Origin: an uncultured Flavobacteriaceae bacterium
GTDB lineage: Bacteria; Bacteroidota; Bacteroidia; Flavobacteriales; Flavobacteriaceae
Direction of reading: 5' to 3'
Length of the DNA: 9,744 nt
Assembly (NCBI GenBank): GCA_945788155.1
Contig: CALZKX010000105.1
Location: 1-9,744 of the forward strand
Under the pieces are notes generated by a model. That model ran no database searches, was not told where the DNA came from, and saw nothing but the letters and a program-made list of their open reading frames with translations. The translations under genes were made by a program, and so were the position numbers. This document shows, one piece after another, positions 1-5,679 of the stretch (the stretch's first letter is position 1; every line of letters starts with the position of its first letter).

Positions 1-703
1 AACTTAAAGCATCTTCTATGTAAGGTACCGATTTAAGTTTGCGGTCTTCAATATCCAAAATTCCTAAATTCACCATTTTGTCCTGCATTTGCGCCCATAA
101 TTGGTAAGATTGCTCTTGGGAAATTTCAGGAAGTGATACAACGTCTATTAAAGACGATTTCTCGATAGGATTAATATATGCTACAGTTTTTAAATCTTGA
201 GCTCTATTATTTCCTCTCAAAACATACTTTTCTGTTTCAGGATTGTTTAACTTCATGAATTGTCTCATAACTTCATCAAGTTTGTTGTTATTTTCTTGAA
301 TATCATCTCTTAAATCAAAAATTTCTTCTGCTATTGTATTATTTTCGTTTGAAAGATTTTGATTGTTATTGTAGAGTGTGTATGAAGTTCCAGCAAATAT
401 TAGCGCAGCAACGCTTGCAGCTATACTAAACCAAACGGATACTTTACGTTGAGGCTGTAAACGAATTACAGGCTTTTCGTTTATAGTATCTAAAATCGCA
501 TCTAGAGTATATGAAGGCGGTTTTACAGCTTGTGTTTTTGCTGCTAGTTCAAGTTGGTCTTGCAACAAATCGTATTCTTCCTTAACCTCGGGATGTTTTA
601 ACATAAATGATTCTACTGCTACAGTTTCTGAAGCTGTAGTAGCTCCAATCAAGTACTTATCCAGTAAACCAGATTTTAAAAATTTTTGTACTTTTTTTTC
701 CAT
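1..703 (-). CDS. Anti-sigma factor, RskA-like (partial, C-terminus cut by window edge)
   Basis: I translated this gene from the minus strand: an ATG at 703-701 opens 234 codons that run off the left edge with no stop. The likely role is to hold the ECF sigma factor encoded 12 bases upstream at the inner membrane. Residues 1-75 form a helical cytoplasmic region (YLIG near 17, LKHPEV near 35) of the type found in Bacteroidota anti-sigma proteins. One membrane helix spans about residues 88-111. A polar, probably coiled segment covers 115-150. Residues 170-218 match the RskA C-terminal pattern: VAYINP, DVVSLPEI, then QSYQLWAQM followed by NLGIL. I see no HxxxCxxC zinc motif, so this is not a zinc-binding ZAS protein. 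The call rests on domain pattern and position next to the sigma gene; what signal it senses cannot be seen. Confidence 0.88.
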   Translation of the reverse strand, partial: MEKKVQKFLKSGLLDKYLIGATTASETVAVESFMLKHPEVKEEYDLLQDQLELAAKTQAVKPPSYTLDAILDTINEKPVIRLQPQRKVSVWFSIAASVAALIFAGTSYTLYNNNQNLSNENNTIAEEIFDLRDDIQENNNKLDEVMRQFMKLNNPETEKYVLRGNNRAQDLKTVAYINPIEKSSLIDVVSLPEISQEQSYQLWAQMQDKMVNLGILDIEDRKLKSVPYIEDALS

Positions 704-715
704 GACTGTAATGTT

Positions 716-1246
716 TTATGGACTATATATTTTTTTTAATTCCCTTAATCCAATTTTTAATCTTGACTTAATGGTACCTAACGGAATATCTAGTTCATCA
801 CTTGCTTCCTGTTGTGTCATGCCTTCAAAAAACAAGGCTTTTAACACTATTTGGTACTTAACATCCAATGTTGCAACATGCTTTTGTAAATCAATGGTGT
901 CTTGATTTAATCCTGCTGTTGATATTTTATATACGTTAGAATCGGCAATTTGGATTTCTTTTTCGAATTTCAGGTTATGACTTCGTAATTTATCAATGGC
1001 AGCGTTTCTAGCGATACGATACAGCCAAGTAAATAATTTAGCTTTATTCTCGTCATATTTTTTCGAATACCTCCAAATTTTTATGAAGGTTTCTTGAAGA
1101 ACGTCTTGAGCCATCGCTTCATCTCTTATTATTTTTTGAATAACTCCCAACAAAGCCCCTGAATAATTTTCATAGATTATTGGAATGGCTCTTTTATCTC
1201 CTTCCTTTAAAAGACTAACTATATGTAGTTCTAATTGTGAAACCAA
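716..1246 (-). CDS. ECF-type RNA polymerase sigma factor (sigma-70 family)
   Basis: The 176-residue product has the two domains of an extracytoplasmic-function sigma factor. Region 2 covers about residues 24-92 and includes the core-binding stretch DVLQETFIKIWRY and then FTWLYRIARNAAID. Region 4 covers about 120-173, with the helix-turn-helix MTQQEASDELDIPLGTIKSR near 143-162. It would direct RNA polymerase to a small regulon and be held by the anti-sigma factor 12 bases downstream. The start is uncertain. This frame opens with TTG at 1246; there is no in-frame ATG between it and the upstream gene. An ATG at 1254 is out of frame and reads only seven codons before a stop. A TTG start gives an N-terminus of normal family length. 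Family membership is secure; the target promoters are unknown. Confidence 0.95.
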   Translation of the reverse strand: MVSQLELHIVSLLKEGDKRAIPIIYENYSGALLGVIQKIIRDEAMAQDVLQETFIKIWRYSKKYDENKAKLFTWLYRIARNAAIDKLRSHNLKFEKEIQIADSNVYKISTAGLNQDTIDLQKHVATLDVKYQIVLKALFFEGMTQQEASDELDIPLGTIKSRLKIGLRELKKIYSP

Positions 1247-1265
1247 ATGTGCATATATTTTTATA

Positions 1266-1313
1266 AAAACAAGATAACAATTATACTGGTTAATTAAAAG
1301 TGTAACTTGTTTT
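1266..1313. repeat. 8-base inverted repeat upstream of the sigma factor gene
   Basis: The arms AAAACAAG (1266-1273) and CTTGTTTT (1306-1313) are perfect complements separated by 32 bases, in the 98-base gap between the murB stop and the sigma start. It could be an operator or part of the sigma promoter region. It could also be a weak minus-strand terminator for murB, because a run of T follows on that strand. The arms are A+T-rich and the loop is long, so chance is a real possibility. Confidence 0.25.
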
Positions 1314-1344
1314 CTTGAGATTATATTGAGAGTAACGCTAAATG

Positions 1345-2358
1345 TTAAATAATATTTACTTCAGCCTCTAAATTAATGTCAAAAATACGTTTTATAGTTT
1401 CCTGAATAAGTTTAGATAAGTTTAAAATATCTTTTCCACTGGCATTACCATAGTTTACCAATACCAATGCTTGATTTTTATGAACGCCATAATTATCAAA
1501 TCTTTTCCCTTTAAAACCAACATGTTCAATTAACCATCCAGCTGGGATTTTAACTAACTTATCCGAAATATTATAGCTAGGTATTTCAGGAAAATTTTGT
1601 TCTAGTATGGTAAGTTTTGTTTTTGAAATAATAGGGTTTTTAAAAAAACTACCACTATTGCCTATTTTTTTTGGATCTGGAAGCTTTGAAGACCTAATGG
1701 AAATAACAGCATTTGACACATCTTTTATGGTTGGCTTATTAATGTTTTGTTTTTCTAATTCATTACCTATTGCACCATAATCTGTTTTAATAGTATGATG
1801 CTTTGTAGTAAGTTTAAAGGTCACATTTAAAATTATGTATTGTCCTTTAAGCTCGTTTTTAAAAATGGAATGTCTATAATCAAATTTGCAATCTTTTTTT
1901 GTAAATGTTTTTATAGTTCCAGATTTTATATGTAAAGCCTCGCAAGATTCAAAAACATCTTTTAACTCTACACCATAAGCGCCAATATTTTGTATTGGAG
2001 CAGTGCCAACATTACCTGGAATTAAAGACAGGTTTTCAATGCCTCCAAAATCGTGTTGTATGCACCAAAGTACAAATTCGTGCCAATTTTCGCCAGCATT
2101 TGCTTTAACCATTACAGTCGAATTTGTTTTTAAAATAATCTCTATGCCTTTTAAGTTAACATGAAGCACTAATGCTTCAATATCTTTAGTAAGTAACATA
2201 TTGCTACCACCTCCTAAAATAAATTTATTTGGATAGTCTTGTAATTTTAAAACTTCTTGCAACTCTCTAATGCTATTTACACTAACAAAATGGTTTGCGC
2301 AAACATCTATGCCAAAAGTGTTATAAGGTTTTAGTGATATGTTTTCTTGAATGTTCAC
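1345..2358 (-). CDS. murB: UDP-N-acetylmuramate dehydrogenase (UDP-N-acetylenolpyruvoylglucosamine reductase)
   Basis: MurB is a cytoplasmic FAD enzyme that uses NADPH to reduce UDP-GlcNAc-enolpyruvate to UDP-MurNAc, the second committed step of peptidoglycan precursor synthesis. At 337 residues it has the length and layout of the E. coli-like type I enzymes. NTFGI is at 13-17, the FAD-binding loop LGGGSNMLL at 48-56, and the conserved stretch ENLSLIPGNVGTAPIQNIGA at 108-127. YRHSIFK (161-167) carries the substrate-binding arginine. GNSGSFFKNP (233-242) contains the catalytic serine, here Ser237. LEAEV at the C-terminus contains the catalytic glutamate, here Glu333. The start is GTG at 2358, whose G is the last base of the upstream aminotransferase stop (TAGTG), which suggests translational coupling. 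All key residues are present and the gene looks intact. Confidence 0.97.
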   Translation of the reverse strand: MNIQENISLKPYNTFGIDVCANHFVSVNSIRELQEVLKLQDYPNKFILGGGSNMLLTKDIEALVLHVNLKGIEIILKTNSTVMVKANAGENWHEFVLWCIQHDFGGIENLSLIPGNVGTAPIQNIGAYGVELKDVFESCEALHIKSGTIKTFTKKDCKFDYRHSIFKNELKGQYIILNVTFKLTTKHHTIKTDYGAIGNELEKQNINKPTIKDVSNAVISIRSSKLPDPKKIGNSGSFFKNPIISKTKLTILEQNFPEIPSYNISDKLVKIPAGWLIEHVGFKGKRFDNYGVHKNQALVLVNYGNASGKDILNLSKLIQETIKRIFDINLEAEVNII

Positions 2359-3548
2359 TAATCTTTATAAACCTTTAATGCTTCTTTTAAAATATTTACA
2401 GCTTTGATTAAACTTTCTTTGTTTAATACATAAGCAATTCTTATTTGGTTAAAACCAACTCCAGGAGTAGAGTAAAACCCTGCGGCAGGAGCAACCATAA
2501 CAGTCTCTCCGTCAATGTCAAACTTTTCCAGTAGCCATTGAGCAAAAGCATCGGCATCATTTATTGGCAGTTCTGCAATACAATAAAAAGCGCCTTTGGG
2601 CTTAGCAACTTTTACACCATCTATTTTTTGCAATTCTTCAATAAGTGTGTTGCGCCTTTCTACGTATTCGGTAATTACTTCATTAAAATAATTTTGAGGT
2701 GTTGCTAAAGCAGCTTCACTGGCTATTTGCGCTAATGTTGGAGGGCTTAAACGAGCTTGTGCAAATTTTAAAGCGGTTTGGATAACCTCCTTGTTTTTTG
2801 AAACAAGGCACCCTATTCTTGCGCCACACATACTATAGCGTTTTGAAACGGAATCAATGATAATGGCGTGTTGATCTAAACCTATTTCTTGCATAATCGA
2901 GTAATGTGTCGCACCATCATAAACAAATTCACGGTAAACCTCGTCTGCAATTAAAAATAAATCATGCTTTTTAACTATGGCAGCTAACTGTTTAATTTCT
3001 TCTTTGCTGTATAAATAACCTGTTGGATTTCCAGGATTACAAATTAAAATAGCTTTTGTTTTTGGTGTGATAAGTTTTTCAAACTCTTCTATAGGAGGTA
3101 AAGCAAAATTATCTTCAATTTTAGAAATCACAGGGACGACTTTTACTCCCGAGGCAGTAGAAAAACCATTATAGTTGGCATAAAAAGGTTCTGGGATTAT
3201 AATTTCATCATTCGTGTCCATAATACTTCCAAAGGCAAAAAGCAAAGCTTCACTTCCACCAGTGGTCACAATAATGTCATCATGGTTAACATGAATGTCG
3301 TTTTTAGAATAATAATCTGCTATTTTTTTTCTATAACCTTCGGAACCTTCAGAACGTGTGTAAGCTAAAATGTTTAACGAATGTACTTTAACTGAGTCTA
3401 AAGCTATTTGCGGTGTTTTTATATCGGGCTGCCCAATATTTAAATGATAGACCGTTTTTCCTTGCTTATAGGCATTTTCGGCAAATGGCACCAATTTTCT
3501 AATTGGTGATTGAGGCATCGCTTTCCCTTTGTTGGATATAGTTGGCAT
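2358..3548 (-). CDS. PLP-dependent class I/II aminotransferase, aspartate-aminotransferase-like (fold type I)
   Basis: This 396-residue cytoplasmic enzyme should transfer an amino group between an amino acid and a 2-oxo acid through pyridoxal phosphate. The full class I/II motif series is present: LNIGQPD (36-42), TTGGSEAL (95-102), the PLP-contacting NPGNPTG (171-177), ADEVY (201-205), and the Schiff-base lysine in SVSKRYSMCGARIG (233-246), with Lys236 as the PLP anchor. Arg370 in QIRIAYV fits the carboxylate-binding arginine. Length is normal for the family and the ATG at 3548 gives a standard N-terminus. The gene leads a leftward unit with murB, whose start overlaps its stop by one base. 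The substrate cannot be fixed from sequence: aspartate, aromatic or other amino acids all remain possible, so I give no gene symbol. I find no convincing link to peptidoglycan synthesis beyond the shared unit. Confidence 0.93.
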   Translation of the reverse strand: MPTISNKGKAMPQSPIRKLVPFAENAYKQGKTVYHLNIGQPDIKTPQIALDSVKVHSLNILAYTRSEGSEGYRKKIADYYSKNDIHVNHDDIIVTTGGSEALLFAFGSIMDTNDEIIIPEPFYANYNGFSTASGVKVVPVISKIEDNFALPPIEEFEKLITPKTKAILICNPGNPTGYLYSKEEIKQLAAIVKKHDLFLIADEVYREFVYDGATHYSIMQEIGLDQHAIIIDSVSKRYSMCGARIGCLVSKNKEVIQTALKFAQARLSPPTLAQIASEAALATPQNYFNEVITEYVERRNTLIEELQKIDGVKVAKPKGAFYCIAELPINDADAFAQWLLEKFDIDGETVMVAPAAGFYSTPGVGFNQIRIAYVLNKESLIKAVNILKEALKVYKD

Positions 3549-3671
3549 TATGGTACTTTTTTAGGACTGCAAAATAGCAAAAAATTATCTTAAAGTTTAT
3601 TTAAAAAAAGGTGCTTTAGAAAGTATTTCGTAAAAAGATTTGTAAATTGGAGATAGCCTATAATAAATAGC

Positions 3672-5015
3672 ATGAAAAAGGGTCGTTTGATTTTTTCAAT
3701 AGTGTTTATATTGAATTTATCTGGGTTTGCCCAAGGTAAATTTTTATTACAAGATGGAGTTAAGGATAAGATTAGTTTTAAGTTATTAAACAATCTTATT
3801 ATTATTCCTGTGGAGGTTAATGGAGTTAAGTTATCTTTTTTGTTGGACACAGGAGTTAGTAAACCTATAATTTTCAATTTCGTAAACTTATCCAATGAAC
3901 TGAGGATTAATCAAACTGAGCCAATTTTTTTAAGAGGATTAGGCGAAGGCGATTCCGTTGAAGCACTAAAATCAAAAAATAATATTTTAAAAATAGGTAA
4001 AGCTGTTAGCATTGGGCAAGATGTTTTTGCGATTTTTGATCCGTCGTTAAATTTTACGCCTCAACTAGGAGTACCTGTTCATGGTATTATTGGCTATGAC
4101 TTACTGAAGGATTTCGTTGTAGAAATCAACTATTCAAAAAAGCAAATAGTTTTGCACGATCCTGAGTTTTATACACCAAAATCATGTAGAAAATGCGAGA
4201 CTTTTGCCTTAGAGTTTTCAAACAATAAGCCATTTATAGATGGAAGTGCTAAGGTTGCAGGCAATGAACCATCTGTTCCAGTAAAACTTTTAATTGACAC
4301 AGGAGGAAGTGATGCATTATGGTTATTTAACGATAAAGAAAAAAACATTACAATTCCTGATAAGTTCTTTATAGATTTTCTAGGAAGAGGACTTAGTGGA
4401 AGTGTATATGGTAAACGTTCAAAAATTAATAGATTTTCTATAGGTGGTTTTTCGTTAGGAAACGTAAATACAGCATTTCCAGATTCTTCATCAATTAGTT
4501 TTGCCAAAAAATTCAAAGAAAGAAATGGGAGCTTGGGAGGCGAAATTTTAAAGCGCTTTAATATAATATTTGATTATCCCAATAGAAAAATCACATTGCG
4601 TAAGAATAGTAATTTTAAAAAGCCTTTTAATTATAATAAAAGTGGTATATCGTTGGAACATAGTGGTATGCGAATTGTTAAAGAGGGAAATGACAGGGTG
4701 ATTAACACAGGTTACGGTAATTTGGGTGCTGGGAGAAGTAGCCAACAAAAGACTATAACAACGTCTAAATCTTTTAAATATGTTTTGACTCCATCATTTG
4801 CAATTGTAGAGTTACGTAAAGGGTCTCCTGCTGAGAGGGCTGGTTTAAAATTAGAAGATGTGATAATAAAAGTTAACAGTAAAGATGCACATGATTATTC
4901 CATCCAACAGGTCATGCAATTGTTTTATGATGAGGACGGTAAACGCATTAAATTAATTATTGAAAGAAATGGTGTGTTAATGAAGTTTTCTTTTCAACTG
5001 GAAAGTCTTTTCTAA
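3672..5015 (+). CDS. Exported two-domain retropepsin-like aspartic protease with C-terminal PDZ domain
   Basis: The 447-residue protein begins with a signal peptide (MKK, then a hydrophobic run to about residue 18, with likely cleavage near FAQG at 19-22), so it should act outside the cytoplasm. Two aspartyl-protease units follow. The first has FLLDTG (56-61, Asp59) with a second conserved loop HGIIGYDLL (137-145). The second has LLIDTGGSD (206-214, Asp209) with GSLGGEILKRF (286-296). Two DTG motifs on one chain could form a complete active site without a partner subunit, as in pepsins; that is inference. A glycine-, serine- and basic-rich linker (about 340-368) leads to a PDZ domain (about 375-437; KGSPAERAGLKLEDVIIKVN at 383-402), usually a peptide-binding or regulatory module. 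Cys172 and Cys175 form a CxxC after the first unit. Its substrate is unknown. Confidence 0.92.
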   Translation: MKKGRLIFSIVFILNLSGFAQGKFLLQDGVKDKISFKLLNNLIIIPVEVNGVKLSFLLDTGVSKPIIFNFVNLSNELRINQTEPIFLRGLGEGDSVEALKSKNNILKIGKAVSIGQDVFAIFDPSLNFTPQLGVPVHGIIGYDLLKDFVVEINYSKKQIVLHDPEFYTPKSCRKCETFALEFSNNKPFIDGSAKVAGNEPSVPVKLLIDTGGSDALWLFNDKEKNITIPDKFFIDFLGRGLSGSVYGKRSKINRFSIGGFSLGNVNTAFPDSSSISFAKKFKERNGSLGGEILKRFNIIFDYPNRKITLRKNSNFKKPFNYNKSGISLEHSGMRIVKEGNDRVINTGYGNLGAGRSSQQKTITTSKSFKYVLTPSFAIVELRKGSPAERAGLKLEDVIIKVNSKDAHDYSIQQVMQLFYDEDGKRIKLIIERNGVLMKFSFQLESLF

Positions 5016-5019
5016 AAAA

Positions 5020-5044
5020 AAAATCCTCCATTGTGGAGGATTTT
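5020..5044. terminator. Bidirectional rho-independent terminator
   Basis: A perfect 11-base inverted repeat has arms AAAATCCTCCA (5020-5030) and TGGAGGATTTT (5034-5044) around a TTG loop. It is preceded by a run of A (5014-5023) and its right arm ends in T. It lies between the convergent stops of the aspartic protease (5015) and the DUF1573 gene (5064), so it can end transcription from both sides. Confidence 0.9.
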
Positions 5045-5063
5045 AATAAAATATTTAAAGTTT

Positions 5064-5498
5064 TTATTGTTTTTGCTCTAAAACGCTTTTGCTTTTTTTA
5101 TCAAGAACACTACTTTTACTAGAGTCTATAACATTTCCTTTAATTTTTAAAGCAATACTTGGTCTTTGAGCATTTGATGTGACTAAAATAGTTTTGATAA
5201 AAACATCCAGTCGTTTTGTGTCATACTTTACTTCAATTTGTCCGGTTTCCCCAGGCATAACAGGTTCTTTTGGCCATGAAGGAACAGTACAACCACAAGT
5301 AGATTTAACTTTCGTTATAACCAATGGAGCGTCTCCAATATTTGTAAATTCAAATACACGAACACCGTTGGCTCCTTTTTCTATAGTACCATAATCAATG
5401 GTTTCAGTTTCAAACTTGATTTTAGCAACTTTTTCTTGTGCAGATACTGCAAAACCAATCATTCCTACAAATAATAAGATTACTAATTTTTTCATCAT
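5064..5498 (-). CDS. Exported DUF1573-domain protein
   Basis: The 144-residue product carries a clear N-terminal signal peptide: MMKK, a hydrophobic stretch to about residue 18, and likely cleavage at VSA-Q (18-21). One DUF1573 domain follows (about 28-122), an immunoglobulin-like beta fold related to ASH/MSP-type domains. Its signature is visible: ETIDYGTIEKG (32-42), the FTNIGDAPLVI stretch (51-61), then STCGCTVPSWP (66-76) with the conserved Cys68-Gly-Cys70, and VTSNA (106-110). The tail (123-144) is polar and contains a loosely repeated SVL(D/E) motif. DUF1573 proteins are abundant in Bacteroidota and have no agreed function; an adaptor or surface-associated role is a guess. It converges on the aspartic protease, sharing its terminator, and diverges from valS. 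Either of the two leading ATGs could be the start. Confidence 0.92.
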   Translation of the reverse strand: MMKKLVILLFVGMIGFAVSAQEKVAKIKFETETIDYGTIEKGANGVRVFEFTNIGDAPLVITKVKSTCGCTVPSWPKEPVMPGETGQIEVKYDTKRLDVFIKTILVTSNAQRPSIALKIKGNVIDSSKSSVLDKKSKSVLEQKQ

Positions 5499-5544
5499 TT
5501 TAGTTTTAAATCATTGTAAACATACATACATTTTCATCAATCTA

Positions 5545-5552
5545 CAAAAATA
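5545..5552 (-). promoter_or_regulatory. Putative -7 box of the DUF1573 gene
   Basis: On the minus strand this reads TATTTTTG, an exact match to the Bacteroidota housekeeping -7 consensus TAnnTTTG. It would place the transcription start near 5538 and leave a leader of about 40 bases before the DUF1573 ATG. I do not see a TTG at the usual -33 distance; a direct repeat occupies that region instead. Confidence 0.5.
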
Positions 5553-5561
5553 TTAGATGTA

Positions 5562-5585
5562 ATGCATTCTTGATTTATGCATTCT
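5562..5585. repeat. 9-base direct repeat in the DUF1573/valS divergent promoter region
   Basis: ATGCATTCT occurs at 5562-5570 and again at 5577-5585, with starts 15 bases apart. Each copy contains the palindrome ATGCAT. The pair sits directly upstream of the DUF1573 -7 box, where a -33 element would be expected, and about 57 bases upstream of the valS -7 box. It could bind a regulator of one or both genes, but no function is shown by sequence alone. Confidence 0.4.
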
Positions 5586-5641
5586 GCTTATCTAAAAGGA
5601 TATTAATAAGATATTTAATTTCTCAGAAAACAAAATATACC

Positions 5642-5649
5642 TACTTTTG
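5642..5649 (+). promoter_or_regulatory. Putative -7 box of valS
   Basis: The plus strand reads TACTTTTG, an exact match to TAnnTTTG. Transcription would start near 5656, giving a leader of about 24 bases before the ATG at 5680. A clear TTG at -33 is not seen. The box also helps set the valS start: the in-frame TTG at 5647 lies inside it, so translation cannot begin there on a transcript from this promoter. Confidence 0.55.
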
Positions 5650-5679
5650 CACATTAGTATTCAAAAATTATTCCAAAGT

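Noticed and set aside
702..905. Open frame on the plus strand opposite the sigma factor
   Set aside because: It lies antisense to a well-supported sigma factor gene, and its translation has no family-like pattern. The same applies to the antisense frames inside the protease, DUF1573, valS and DUF6090-like genes (for example 4169-4516, 5179-5394, 7692-7922, 9077-9277).
3549..3671. Promoters in the gap between the aminotransferase and the protease
   Set aside because: Candidates such as AAGATTTG (3635-3642) and TATAAT (3659-3664) on the plus strand, and TATTTTGC on the minus strand, each deviate from the Bacteroidota consensus or sit too close to the start. None was good enough to annotate, though promoters must exist here.
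3590..3895. Minus-strand frame of about 100 codons overlapping the protease start
   Set aside because: It overlaps the signal peptide and first catalytic region of the protease. Its composition is that of an antisense reading, with no recognisable domain.
5647..5679. Eleven extra N-terminal codons of valS from a TTG start
   Set aside because: The TTG is part of an exact TAnnTTTG promoter box, and the ATG at 5680 gives the usual ValRS N-terminus.
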